A stretch of 64,000 nucleotides of DNA. Origin: Clostridioides sp. ES-S-0054-01 (GTDB lineage: Bacteria > Bacillota > Clostridia > Peptostreptococcales > Peptostreptococcaceae). The stretch is from positions 1,457,001 to 1,521,000 of the forward strand of contig CP067346.1 of assembly GCA_021561035.1 (NCBI GenBank), read 5' to 3'. Positions 17,441 to 27,002 of this stretch are shown here, piece after piece. The notes beneath the pieces were generated by a model. That model was not told where the DNA came from. It ran no database searches and saw only the letters and a program-made list of their open reading frames with translations. How positions within the stretch are numbered: position 1 is the first letter of the stretch; every line of letters starts with the position of its first letter. Made by a program: the position numbers and the translations under genes.

Positions 17441-19660
17441 TTAATGACCAGTTAAATTACTATCTCCAAATTTGTCATTAAATGGTTTTATAATTCTGTT
17501 TATAGGTCCTTTTAGAATGACATTTAAACAAATAGACAGAATCATAAATAGTAAGAGAACCAATATGTATTTAATTAGATTTGGAGCGTATATACCACCA
17601 ACTGCTTCCCTTGTAGCACCTATTGCATAAGTAAATGGCATTATAGGATTTATTCTTTGGAAGAATGTAGGTGTAACTTGTATAGGGAATGTACCACCAG
17701 AAGAACCAATTTGAACGACTAATAGTACTATTGCAATTGCTTTTCCTACATTTCCAAATACAGAAACCAAAGAATACACTATAAAGTTAAATACCATACT
17801 AGTAAACATAAGTAGAAGTATCAATAAAATTGGATGCTTTGCTGTTACTCCTAATAATAGTATATCTCCAGTTCCAATTATGAATCCTTGAACGAGAGCT
17901 ATACTTAAAAAAGTAAGACCTCTTCCAAAGTAAATTTCATAAGGTTTATAGTTTCCATGTACAGATGTAGATAATAGTGCTGAAATAAGTAATATACCTA
18001 CCCATGTAGAAAGAACACTATAAAATGGTGTCATTGCAGAACCGTAGTTTTCAATTGGATACAATTTCTCTGTTTTTACTTCAACAGGTTCCTTTAAAAA
18101 ATTAGACTTTGTCAATATATCACTTTCAAGTAAGCTGACCAATTTTTTCATATCCTCACCATTACTAATTTTACTTAAAGTATCAATTAAGTCATCCAAC
18201 ATTCCTTTTGCTAAAGGAAGTTTTTCTCTTATTAATGATATACTTTCTTGTGCATTTCCTGAAAGACTTAGAGAAGTAGTAAGTATTTCTTCAACCTTTG
18301 GAAGTTTTGCCTCTGCCTTATCTAAAACAGTGATTATATCGTTTGCCACTTTTATACTGTTTGCAAATATACTATTTATAGGTTTTGATATTTTCGAATC
18401 AAAATTATTTAAAATATTTAAGTTAATTCTTCCAATACCATTTGATAAGCTTAAAACATTATTCAAAGCACTTACAGATGGTTGCTGTCCAGATATAACC
18501 TTGTTTTTAATATCATTTAATGTTGATATAGATGAATCTATTTTATTGCTAGAATCTTCAAGATTATCTATTACATCATCCAACCTATTGTTTGATGTAA
18601 GCTGATTTAATTTAGTTAAAAAGTTTTCCAAAGTATCATTTAAAGATTGTAAATTGGAAAGCTTTTCTGATAAATTATCTATTAACTTAGGTATATCTTC
18701 ACTGCCACTATTTACTGCATCAATTAAATTAAGTGTAAGAGAGGAAGCAGAAGATGAAAGATCAACCATTAAATTTAAGTCAGACTTTATAAGAGGAGAA
18801 AGTTCATCTAAATTATTATTTGTATCCTCTAAGAATTTCTTTAAGTCATTTGATAACAGTTTTGTATCATTCAAAGTCTTTTTAATTGTAGGCAAATCGG
18901 ATTTAATATCTTTGACTGTATCAGATAACTTTGAAGTAGCATCAGAAGCTAAATCGACAGTCTTATTTATATGGTCAAATCTCTTTTGAAGGTCTATAAG
19001 AGAACTTTCAACTTTTGTCAATTTTGGAAGACTGTGTTCAATTCCTGCACCAACTCCATTTGATATACCAAGAACGATTTCACTAACTGTTTTTACTATA
19101 GTCTGATTAACTTGTAGCTGTATTGTAGAAGCACCTTTATCAGTAATCTTTGGTGCAACTGCATTTATTTTTTCATTAACTGTATATATAATTTCACCTT
19201 TTTTGACATCATCTGTAATTAAAGATGTCAAATCTTTTGTAAAATTTTTTGGAATCTTAAGTGATGCATAATAAGTACCTTTTTTGACACCTTCAAGAGC
19301 GGTTTTTTCATCTACAAACTGCCAACCTAAACTTTTGTTATCCTTAAGTTGTTCAATTAGCTGCTCTCCTACATTAATCTTCTGTCCTGCTATTTCATTT
19401 CCTTTATCTTCATTTGTTACCGCTACAAGCATATTAGCAGTGCTTCCATAAGGGTCCCAAGATGCTTTTATGTTGAACCAAGCATACAGGGATGGTAAAA
19501 AAGCAAGACCTAAAACTATTATAAGTACTGCATAATTTCCACGTATATCTTTTAGGTCATTTTTAAAGATTTCTAATATATCTTTTAAACCGTTTGAAGG
19601 TTTTAAATTCTTGATATTATTCCAGCTTAAAATTTTTTTTAAACTATTAGTTTTTTTCAA
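17441..19660 (-). CDS. YhgE/Pip-family membrane protein (ABC-2-type permease-like)
   Basis: A 739-residue protein of the phage-infection-protein/YhgE family. One N-terminal helix (YAVLIIVLGLAFLPSLYAW) with the following FNIKASWDPYGST motif begins the YhgE N-terminal domain. A long extracytoplasmic region (about 130-540), rich in Ser/Asp/Leu and predicted helical, follows. The C-terminus has about five or six helices of the ABC-2 permease type. The TTG at 19660 has AGGAGGT 7 bases upstream; the GTG three codons earlier overlaps that site. Relatives are phage receptors or secretion-associated; role here unknown. Confidence 0.85.
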   Translation of the reverse strand: MKKTNSLKKILSWNNIKNLKPSNGLKDILEIFKNDLKDIRGNYAVLIIVLGLAFLPSLYAWFNIKASWDPYGSTANMLVAVTNEDKGNEIAGQKINVGEQLIEQLKDNKSLGWQFVDEKTALEGVKKGTYYASLKIPKNFTKDLTSLITDDVKKGEIIYTVNEKINAVAPKITDKGASTIQLQVNQTIVKTVSEIVLGISNGVGAGIEHSLPKLTKVESSLIDLQKRFDHINKTVDLASDATSKLSDTVKDIKSDLPTIKKTLNDTKLLSNDLKKFLEDTNNNLDELSPLIKSDLNLMVDLSSSASSLTLNLIDAVNSGSEDIPKLIDNLSEKLSNLQSLNDTLENFLTKLNQLTSNNRLDDVIDNLEDSSNKIDSSISTLNDIKNKVISGQQPSVSALNNVLSLSNGIGRINLNILNNFDSKISKPINSIFANSIKVANDIITVLDKAEAKLPKVEEILTTSLSLSGNAQESISLIREKLPLAKGMLDDLIDTLSKISNGEDMKKLVSLLESDILTKSNFLKEPVEVKTEKLYPIENYGSAMTPFYSVLSTWVGILLISALLSTSVHGNYKPYEIYFGRGLTFLSIALVQGFIIGTGDILLLGVTAKHPILLILLLMFTSMVFNFIVYSLVSVFGNVGKAIAIVLLVVQIGSSGGTFPIQVTPTFFQRINPIMPFTYAIGATREAVGGIYAPNLIKYILVLLLFMILSICLNVILKGPINRIIKPFNDKFGDSNLTGH

Positions 19661-19948
19661 ATGTCTCACCTCCTAAAATATTTTGATAGAGAAAAAGTTA
19701 GATTTATAATCAATTTTAAATTATATTACTTTTTACACAAATAGTAAAGTTAAAGTTTTGTCTTAATTTTAATACATATATATTATATATAATAGTATGC
19801 TATAAATATAGGAAATAAAAAAAATAATTTATAAAATGTATGGTATAAAAATTAATGATAAATCAAATATTTATAATTGATATAATCAATTAAATTAGCT
19901 ATGTGATATACTTTTGATAATGAGAAAATTCTATGAAGGGATGATTGA

Positions 19949-21724
19949 ATGAAGTATTTAAAAAAATACATAAAAAAATATATAACATTATTTCTAACAG
20001 CGGTATTTTTTTTGACATTGGAAGCTTTTTGTGATTTAGCTCAACCAACTATAATGGCAAAAATAATCGATATAGGAGTTTCAAATAAAAATTTAGATTA
20101 CATATTATCAACAGGAGCTTTAATGATAGGTATAACTTTTTTAGGAGCAATATTTTCAATAACAAGAAGTCTAATCTCAGCAAGAGTTTCTCAATCTTTT
20201 TCTTATGATTTAAGACAGGATGTATTTGAAAAGATAAATACTTATTCACTAAAACAAATAGACAAATTAGGTAGAGCTTCATTAATAACAAGAATTACTA
20301 ATGATATTAATCAAGTGCAACTATTTGTTCATGGAATGATGAGGGTTTTTATAAAATCGCCAATCATGTGTATAGGAAGTCTAATTATAGCCATAAAATT
20401 AAATTTAAAGATGTCAGTAATTATTCTAATTGCAGTTTTAATTATATTTATCATAATATTGCTCAATATGAAGATAGGATATAGATTATTTAAAAATGTA
20501 CAAGAAAGTACAGATAAAGTAAATTCAAAATTAAGACAGTTTTTAAGTGGAATAAAAGTAGTCAAACTATTTTGTAGATACGATTATGAGAACAAAAGTT
20601 TTGAAGAGTTAAATGATGAGCTTTTTAAAAATAGTAGAAAAGCTACGACTATGATGTCGTTTTTTAGACCAACAATTACAATAATTATTAATGTTTCTAT
20701 AATAATAATATTACTGATTGGAAGATATTTAATTTATTCAGGAGAAGTTAAAATTGGAATTATAGTTGCTTATGTAAATTATATGACTAGAATATTAACA
20801 TCACTTATAATGATTTCACATGTTTTTAATGTTTTTGTTAGAGCAAAAGCTTCTTATGAAAGAATAAGTGAAGTTTTGATTGATGAGAATGAAGAAATAA
20901 TTGAGAGAAATGCCAGTTTAGATACTGAAGAAAAAAATTTAAAGTTTGCAAATGGTGATATAGTCTTTGAAAATGTAGATTTTTCGTATAATAAAAATAC
21001 AGATGAAAAAATATTAAAAGACATATCTTTTAAAATAGAAGAAGGTCAAAATATTGGTGTGATTGGTCAAACTGGTTCAGGAAAAACTTCTTTAATAAAT
21101 TTAATTCAAAAATTATATATAATTGACAAAGGCGATATTAAGATTGGGGGACATAGTATATACAGTATTTCTGAAGATAGTTTAAGGGAAAGAATAGGTG
21201 TAGTATTTCAAAATAGCAGTGTGTTTGGTAAAAGCATACTAGAAAATATAGTTATGGGAAATAAGGATATAAGTAGAGAAGATGTTGTAAAATCATGTGA
21301 GATAGCAAATGCAAATCAATTTATAACAAAACTCGAAAATTCTTATGATGAGGTTTTATTTCAAAGGGGTAAGAATCTATCAGGAGGACAAAGACAAAGA
21401 ATTACTATAGCTAGAGCTATAGCAAAAAAACCTCAAATATTAATTCTTGATGATTGTTTTAGTGCAATGGATATTAATACAGAGACAACTATAAGAAAGA
21501 ATATAAAAGATTATATAAACAATTTAAGAGAAAAGGAAAACAAGAAATGCACTATAATAACTATTTCACAAAAGATTAGTTCTATAATTGACTGTGATAA
21601 GATTTTAGTCTTGGATGAGGGAGAGGTGGTTGGATTTGCTACACATGAAGATTTACTGGTTAGTTCTCCAATTTATAAAAAAATTTTTGCGTTGCAAAAT
21701 CTAGTAAATAAAGATGTAAATTAA
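19949..21724 (+). CDS. Heterodimeric ABC exporter subunit with degenerate ATP site
   Basis: A 591-residue half-transporter with six helices (residues 1-310) and one nucleotide-binding domain. Walker A is GQTGSGKTS and the signature is the canonical LSGGQRQR. After Walker B the catalytic Glu is replaced by Asp (LILDDCFSAMD), and the switch His is replaced by Gln (TISQKISSI). The Walker face of this subunit is therefore unlikely to hydrolyse ATP quickly. It is followed 12 bases later by a second exporter gene, giving the normal asymmetric heterodimer. Substrates of such pairs are usually drugs, lipids or peptides. Confidence 0.9.
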   Translation: MKYLKKYIKKYITLFLTAVFFLTLEAFCDLAQPTIMAKIIDIGVSNKNLDYILSTGALMIGITFLGAIFSITRSLISARVSQSFSYDLRQDVFEKINTYSLKQIDKLGRASLITRITNDINQVQLFVHGMMRVFIKSPIMCIGSLIIAIKLNLKMSVIILIAVLIIFIIILLNMKIGYRLFKNVQESTDKVNSKLRQFLSGIKVVKLFCRYDYENKSFEELNDELFKNSRKATTMMSFFRPTITIIINVSIIIILLIGRYLIYSGEVKIGIIVAYVNYMTRILTSLIMISHVFNVFVRAKASYERISEVLIDENEEIIERNASLDTEEKNLKFANGDIVFENVDFSYNKNTDEKILKDISFKIEEGQNIGVIGQTGSGKTSLINLIQKLYIIDKGDIKIGGHSIYSISEDSLRERIGVVFQNSSVFGKSILENIVMGNKDISREDVVKSCEIANANQFITKLENSYDEVLFQRGKNLSGGQRQRITIARAIAKKPQILILDDCFSAMDINTETTIRKNIKDYINNLREKENKKCTIITISQKISSIIDCDKILVLDEGEVVGFATHEDLLVSSPIYKKIFALQNLVNKDVN

Positions 21725-21736
21725 GGAGGAAGGATA

Positions 21737-23560
21737 TTGAATTTAAGTACTGGAAATCAAAAGGTCAGTAGATTAAAGAAAAAAGAAAAGCCTAAAGATT
21801 TTAAAAAAACGTTTAAAAGAATTTTTATTTACTTTAAAAAAGATAAAAAGATTACTAGATTTATTTTTTTGCTAGTAATAATTGATTCAGTTATATCAAC
21901 TATAATACCGTATACTATTGGAAAAGTAGTTGACATAATAGATATTAATACTTATTCAAAGTCCATTTTCTTAAAAGGCATAATTATTTTACTTTCATTT
22001 TATATAATTGAGTTTTTAGTTAAACTTTCTAAGGGCATATGTACAGCTAGATTATCTCAAAGTATAGTTAAAGAGATGAGAAGTAATTTATTTTTAAAAT
22101 TTAAAAATCTACCAATAACCTTTTTTGATAAAAGTTCTACTGGAGATATTATGAGTAGGGTAACAAATGATGTTGATAATATCAGTACAGGAATTTCAAA
22201 TTCATTAGTACAATTAATTACAGGAATCTTAAACATATTGATGACTTTTATTATGATGTTTATATTAAGCCCAGTTTTAACTTTTTGCAGTATAATTTTA
22301 ATACCAATAGTAATGTCTATAAGTAATTTTATTGCAAAGAGAACTAGAATTTTTTTTAAGCAACAACAAGTTGAGTTAGGAAGGCTAAATGCTCATATTG
22401 AAGAAATGATATCAAACATAAATGTAGTAAAATCTTTCAATTATGAAAGAAAATCTGTAAATGATTTTAAAGAAATCAATGATAGACTTCTAAATATTTC
22501 ACTTAAATCGCAAATTTATACATCTCTTTTAATGCCTATTATGAATGTGATTAGTAATATAGGATTTGCAACTATATGTATTATAGGTGGTACTCTTGCA
22601 TCTAAGGATATTATAACTATAGGAGTTATAGCTAGTTTTTTGAGTTATGTACGACAATTTACAAGACCTTTAAATGAATTGGCGAATCTGTTTAATACAT
22701 TACTTTCAGCCGTAGCTGGATGCGAAAGAGTTTTTGAAATTATAGATGAAAAAGAAGAACAACAAGTAGATAGTGTGCTTAAAAATAAGCTTAATGACAA
22801 TAAACATGGTAATTTAAACTCTCATTTTATAAAGGGAGAAATTGAATTTAAAGGTGTAAGTTTTTCTTATGATTCAAAAAAAAGAATTTTAGACGATATA
22901 AACTTAAGAATCAAAGCTGGTACATCAAATGCCATTATAGGGGAGACAGGAAGTGGAAAAACAACAATTATAAATCTAATTACAAATTTCTATCATATAG
23001 ATGAAGGAAGTATATTTTTAGATGGTAAGGATATATATTCTATTGACAAAAACTGTTTGAGAACTTGTTTTGGAGTGGTTCCACAAGAAAGTTATATATT
23101 CAATGATACAGTTATGGAGAATATAAGGTATGGAAATCTGATGGCTACCGACGAAGAAGTTATATCTGCTAGCAAAATAGCAAATGCACATAAATTCATA
23201 GTGAAAATGCGTGAAGGATATAGTACTGTATTATCGGATAGGGGTGAAGAACTAAGCGAAGGTCAAAAACAATTAATAAGTATTGCTAGGGCAGTATTAA
23301 AAAATGCCCCGATACTTATTTTGGATGAAGCTACAAGTAATATAGATATAGCAACAGAAGCTAAAATTCAAGAGGCAATAAATAGTTTAACTTATGGAAA
23401 GACAAGTATAATTATAGCTCATAGATTAAGTACAATATCAAATTGTGATAATATAATAGTTTTAGAAAATGGTAGAATTGTGGAATCTGGAAATCATAAA
23501 GAACTGATAAAATTAGAAGGACATTATTATAGAAACATACTATTAACACAAGGAAAATAA
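21737..23560 (+). CDS. Heterodimeric ABC exporter subunit with catalytic Walker site
   Basis: A 607-residue partner of the preceding half-transporter, with a longer basic N-terminus and six helices. Its Walker A (GETGSGKTT), Walker B with Glu (LILDEATSNID) and switch His (IIAHRLS) are all canonical. Its signature is LSEGQ rather than LSGGQ. That divergent signature faces the degenerate Walker site of the partner, so the heterodimer has one working and one altered ATP site. The TTG start has AAGGAGGA upstream. Confidence 0.9.
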   Translation: MNLSTGNQKVSRLKKKEKPKDFKKTFKRIFIYFKKDKKITRFIFLLVIIDSVISTIIPYTIGKVVDIIDINTYSKSIFLKGIIILLSFYIIEFLVKLSKGICTARLSQSIVKEMRSNLFLKFKNLPITFFDKSSTGDIMSRVTNDVDNISTGISNSLVQLITGILNILMTFIMMFILSPVLTFCSIILIPIVMSISNFIAKRTRIFFKQQQVELGRLNAHIEEMISNINVVKSFNYERKSVNDFKEINDRLLNISLKSQIYTSLLMPIMNVISNIGFATICIIGGTLASKDIITIGVIASFLSYVRQFTRPLNELANLFNTLLSAVAGCERVFEIIDEKEEQQVDSVLKNKLNDNKHGNLNSHFIKGEIEFKGVSFSYDSKKRILDDINLRIKAGTSNAIIGETGSGKTTIINLITNFYHIDEGSIFLDGKDIYSIDKNCLRTCFGVVPQESYIFNDTVMENIRYGNLMATDEEVISASKIANAHKFIVKMREGYSTVLSDRGEELSEGQKQLISIARAVLKNAPILILDEATSNIDIATEAKIQEAINSLTYGKTSIIIAHRLSTISNCDNIIVLENGRIVESGNHKELIKLEGHYYRNILLTQGK

Positions 23561-23588
23561 GTATTTAGAAAAAAACTTTAAAAAAATT

Positions 23589-23613
23589 GTTTAAAGGTAT
23601 ATGTTGCGGGTAT
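23589..23613 (+). promoter_or_regulatory. SigmaB-type promoter of the reverse rubrerythrin gene
   Basis: GTTTAA at 23589-23594, a 13-base spacer, then GGGTAT at 23608-23613. This fits the Firmicute SigmaB consensus and the WGWTT/GGGTAWA pattern described for C. difficile. Confidence 0.75.
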
Positions 23614-23677
23614 ATATAGATTAACTTAATAAATAAAAAATTTAATTTGATATATAAAATTTAGGAGGAAAGTAATT

Positions 23678-24223
23678 ATGAAAAAATTTGTTTGTACAGT
23701 ATGTGGATATATACATGAAGGAGATGCTGCACCAGCACAATGTCCAGTATGTAAAGTTGGAGCTGATAAATTTGAAGAAATGAAAGGTGAAAAAAATTGG
23801 GCTGATGAGCATAGAATAGGAGTTGCTCAAGGTGTAGATGAAGAAATAATCGAAGGATTAAGAGCTAACTTTGTTGGAGAGTGTACAGAAGTAGGAATGT
23901 ATTTAGCAATGAGTAGACAAGCTGATAGAGAAGGTTATCCAGAAGTAGGAGAAGCTTACAAGAGAATAGCTTTTGAAGAAGCTGAGCATGCTGCTAAATT
24001 TGCAGAACTTCTTGGAGAAGTTGTAGTTGCAGATACACAAGAAAACTTAAGAGTTAGAGTTGACGCTGAGTATGGTGCAACTGATGGAAAATTAAAATTA
24101 GCTAAAAAAGCTAAAGAGTTAGGATTAGATGCTATACACGATACAGTACATGAAATGTGTAAAGATGAAGCTAGACATGGTAAAGCATTCTTAGGATTAT
24201 TAAATAGATATTTTGGAAAATAA
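23678..24223 (+). CDS. rbr: Reverse rubrerythrin (rubredoxin domain first)
   Basis: This 181-residue protein has the rubredoxin-like iron site at its N-terminus (Cys 6, 9, 22, 25) and a four-helix ferritin-like diiron domain after it ([26 protein letters not shown]). That is the reverse of classical rubrerythrin. Clostridial reverse rubrerythrins reduce peroxide, and also oxygen, with electrons from NADH through redox partners. In C. difficile one copy (CD1474) is reported as SigmaB-dependent and involved in tolerance of low oxygen. AGGAGGA precedes the ATG, and codon use is less AT-biased than the neighbours, suggesting strong expression. Confidence 0.93.
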   Translation: MKKFVCTVCGYIHEGDAAPAQCPVCKVGADKFEEMKGEKNWADEHRIGVAQGVDEEIIEGLRANFVGECTEVGMYLAMSRQADREGYPEVGEAYKRIAFEEAEHAAKFAELLGEVVVADTQENLRVRVDAEYGATDGKLKLAKKAKELGLDAIHDTVHEMCKDEARHGKAFLGLLNRYFGK

Positions 24224-24249
24224 ATTTAATATAAGTTAAGTGGATTTTT

Positions 24250-24301
24250 AGGAGTATATCATTTATGATTTTTAAAATTATAATGATATACTCCTTTTTA
24301 A
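24250..24301 (+). terminator. Terminator after rubrerythrin
   Basis: AGGAGTATATCATT pairs with AATGATATACTCCT and is followed by TTTTTA. Confidence 0.88.
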
Positions 24302-24496
24302 TAGTTATATTTTATATTTTTTATAGCTATAATCTTGTAAATATTTAAATAATTATAAATATAGCTTTAATGAAATTAATTTTTTAATTTTATTATCTCT
24401 GATTTATGTAATAAATGGAATTAATTTGATTTAAACATATATTTATGATAAAATATGAGAAATAAATAAAAATTTAATTAAAAAGGGGGATTTATA

Positions 24497-25204
24497 GTGT
24501 TTAAAACTGTATTTGAAGATAAAGAATATGCTTTGTTATGTAAGAATTATTCTAAAAATGATGGAGTAAAAGCAATATTTATTTATTTGATATCCATGTT
24601 ACTATTGTTTTTCCAAGGTTATTTGTATACAACAAATTTAAGTTCAACAATTTTAACTAACTCACAAATGATATTGTCAATCTTGATTTTACTTATAGGA
24701 CTGGGATTTGTACTACTTTCGAAGGAAAAACTAAATACGATTGGGATTACAATGCGAAATTTAAATAAAGGTCTTTTGTATGGAGTTTTTGGTGCTACTG
24801 TACTCGTAATTTTCGTTATTTTAACAGATGGAATTATGCAAGGAAAAAAAGTTGATTTTGAATTACCTACTGTTTTTATAGTTGTTACATTTATTGTTTC
24901 TGCTATTTCAGAAGAAATTGTTTTTAGAGGGTATATTCAAACAAGGTTAACTGGATTAATAAAAAATAGTGTACTTTCATCTTGTATTAATTCTTTTCTT
25001 TTTGTATCTACGCATTACCCTGTAAAATGGTTTTTAAATGGATATCTTTCATTTGCAATTCTATCTGGATTTTATGTGATATGCCTTATATTACTTCACT
25101 TTTCATGTGATTTAGTATATCGAAAAACTAATTGCCTGTGGGGGTCATGCCTACTGCATATCTTGTATAATATTGGTACAGGAATGTTGATTTTTACTAC
25201 TTAG
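24497..25204 (+). CDS. CPBP-family intramembrane metalloprotease
   Basis: A 235-residue protein with about six to seven membrane helices. The CPBP/Abi motif is clear: SEEIVFRGYIQTRL gives the EExxxR (Glu 139-140), followed by FLFVSTH (FxxxH) and a last His in SCLLHILYN. Relatives cleave prenylated proteins or modify peptides, and some protect against bacteriocins. A GTG start follows AGGGGGA. No bacteriocin gene is adjacent, so a specific role is not suggested. Confidence 0.87.
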   Translation: MFKTVFEDKEYALLCKNYSKNDGVKAIFIYLISMLLLFFQGYLYTTNLSSTILTNSQMILSILILLIGLGFVLLSKEKLNTIGITMRNLNKGLLYGVFGATVLVIFVILTDGIMQGKKVDFELPTVFIVVTFIVSAISEEIVFRGYIQTRLTGLIKNSVLSSCINSFLFVSTHYPVKWFLNGYLSFAILSGFYVICLILLHFSCDLVYRKTNCLWGSCLLHILYNIGTGMLIFTT

Positions 25205-25329
25205 TCAATTTTACTTTGCAGAAAGTTTATCGTAAGAAACGGATTATTTTATAAGTCAAATTTTAGAGATAGTAAATTGACATACTTAAAAGAATACATT
25301 AAACTAAATGTAAAAAATATCGACAGGCG

Positions 25330-25935
25330 GTGGACAATCTGATTAAGTATGTACATAAAAGCAATATAGCTATTGTTGTACTGCATGAAATTTATGGAGT
25401 TAATAATTTTATAAAAGATGTTTGTCAAAAGTATTATAAAGGTGGGTATGATGTGTTTTGTCCAGAACTCTTAGGAGAAAAAAGAGTTTTTTCATACTCA
25501 AAAGCTCAAGAAGCATATGATTTTTTTATAAATAATGTTAGGTTTGATATTTATAAAAAAGTAGAAAAACTTATAAATGGTTTAAAATCGGAGTATAAAC
25601 ATGTATTTGTAGTTGGGTATAGTGTAGGTGCAACTATTGCATGGAGATGTAGTGAAAATTCTTTATGTGATGGTATAATTTGTTGTTATGGCTCCCGAAT
25701 TAGAGATTATATGGATGTAATTCCAACATGTCCTATTTTGCTAGTGTTTGCAAAATACGATTCATTCGATGTTGATTATGTTTCTTCCCAACTTTCTAGA
25801 AGACAAAATATTCAAATTGAAATTTTAGACGCAAATCATGGTTTTATTGATACATATTCAAAAAACTATTCTAATGCTCAAACAGAAGTGTTTAATATTA
25901 AAGAAAAAAATTTTCTATCTAAATGTTTAGACTAA
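25330..25935 (+). CDS. Dienelactone-hydrolase-like alpha/beta hydrolase
   Basis: A 201-residue alpha/beta hydrolase. HEIYGVNNFIKDVC matches the N-terminal signature of the dienelactone hydrolase family, and ANHGFID carries the catalytic His (about 170). The nucleophile elbow is GYSVG with Ser 98, where classical dienelactone hydrolases have Cys. The GTG start has only a weak AGGCGG before it, so the 5' end is less certain. It follows the CPBP gene on the same strand after 125 bases. Confidence 0.75.
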   Translation: MDNLIKYVHKSNIAIVVLHEIYGVNNFIKDVCQKYYKGGYDVFCPELLGEKRVFSYSKAQEAYDFFINNVRFDIYKKVEKLINGLKSEYKHVFVVGYSVGATIAWRCSENSLCDGIICCYGSRIRDYMDVIPTCPILLVFAKYDSFDVDYVSSQLSRRQNIQIEILDANHGFIDTYSKNYSNAQTEVFNIKEKNFLSKCLD

Positions 25936-25980
25936 TATGTTTTATTATAAAATATAGAAGATTTAATCAATTTAAAAAAC

Positions 25981-26030
25981 ATAATGACACTACTAATGTT
26001 AAAAAATATTAGTAGTGTCATTATATTTTT
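25981..26030 (+). terminator. Terminator after the hydrolase gene
   Basis: ATAATGACACTACTAAT pairs with ATTAGTAGTGTCATTAT, then a T run. Confidence 0.92.
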
Positions 26031-26457
26031 TGAGATAGATATAGTCAGTAGAATCATAGAATTAATTACGTTTTTTTGATTGGATTAGATTAATATTCAA
26101 TTACATTGAAAAGAAAAAAATCATTACTATAGAATAATGTCTTTATCAAAAGAGCATTCTTATACAGAATATGGTTATGAGCATCTAAGAGAAATCTCAA
26201 AATATATAGGATAGCAGTATGAATTTTTATAGATTTTATTAATATAATAAACCAAATGAGAAAAAAAATCAAAAGAATACAATAATCACTTGCAAAAAAT
26301 ATACTATTGTGATAGACTTAAATCAAAATTAGGAATTGTAAGAATAAGGAAAAAGATAGGTAATTATTTTAACAAGTTAAAATTTAAGAAATTGTGATTT
26401 ATATATAAGATAGAAGTTGTTTGTAAATTTAAATTGGTTTAAGAGGAGGAATATTAT
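26031..26457. other. Gene-free stretch upstream of feoA
   Basis: About 430 bases with no supported gene. Short protein-like stretches on the plus strand are broken by several stops and I could not match them to a family. No clear Fur box is visible directly ahead of feoA here. Confidence 0.5.
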
Positions 26458-26670
26458 ATGATGCCATTGATGTTATCAAATACAGGTGAAGAAGTAGTTA
26501 TAAAGAAAATTTCAGGAAGTGATAAGACAAGAACTTTTTTAAATAGTATAGGTTTTGTAGTAGGCACAAATGTTAAAATAATTTCTAAGATAGATGGGAA
26601 TTTAATAATAGATGTAAAAGATACTAGAGTTGCATTAGATAAAAAAATGGCAAGTAGAATAATAATATAG
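26458..26670 (+). CDS. feoA: FeoA-family protein, first copy
   Basis: A 70-residue SH3-like FeoA domain, the small cytosolic partner of FeoB. It shows the typical pattern: a Leu-rich start, SGSDKTRTFLNSIGFVVGT in the middle, and a closing Arg-Val-Ala-Leu-Asp stretch. GAGGAGGA lies before the ATG. A second feoA follows after 12 bases and feoB after that, so this is the first gene of a Feo operon. Confidence 0.9.
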   Translation: MMPLMLSNTGEEVVIKKISGSDKTRTFLNSIGFVVGTNVKIISKIDGNLIIDVKDTRVALDKKMASRIII

Positions 26671-26682
26671 GGAGGTAATAAG

Positions 26683-26904
26683 ATGAACAGACTAAAAGAT
26701 ATTAAATGTGGCGAGACTGTAAAAGTCAAGAAGTTAGAGGGAGAAGGAGCCACAAGAAGACGTATAATGGATATGGGAATTACAAGGGGAGTTGATGTAT
26801 TTATAAGAAAAGTAGCCCCTCTTGGAGACCCAATTGAAATAACAGTCAGAGATTATGAACTATCAATTCGTAAATCAGATGCAGAAAAAATTATTGTGGA
26901 ATAA
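26683..26904 (+). CDS. feoA: FeoA-family protein, second copy
   Basis: A 73-residue FeoA domain with the classic core EGEGATRRRIMDMGITRG and a C-terminal ISIRKSDA-like strand (LSIRKSDAEKI). It is closer to the family consensus than the preceding copy. GGGAGG precedes the ATG. Two different FeoA proteins in one operon may form a heteromer or act at different sites of FeoB. Confidence 0.93.
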   Translation: MNRLKDIKCGETVKVKKLEGEGATRRRIMDMGITRGVDVFIRKVAPLGDPIEITVRDYELSIRKSDAEKIIVE

Positions 26905-26941
26905 TAAAATTAATTAGAGTAGGATTAATGTAATTATATAG

Positions 26942-26956
26942 TGAGAATGATTTTCT
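26942..26956. promoter_or_regulatory. Candidate Fur box upstream of feoB
   Basis: TGAGAATGATTTTCT keeps most positions of the 7-1-7 Fur palindrome TGATAAT-N-ATTATCA. It lies between feoA2 and feoB, about 45 bases before the feoB start. Confidence 0.5.
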
Positions 26957-27002
26957 ATATCATAAATAGTTATGTACTTAAATAGTAATGGGAGGAATGG
27001 AA

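Noticed and set aside
26090..26400. Protein-like stretches that could be a transposase remnant upstream of feoA
   Set aside because: Several stops and no motif I can match with confidence.
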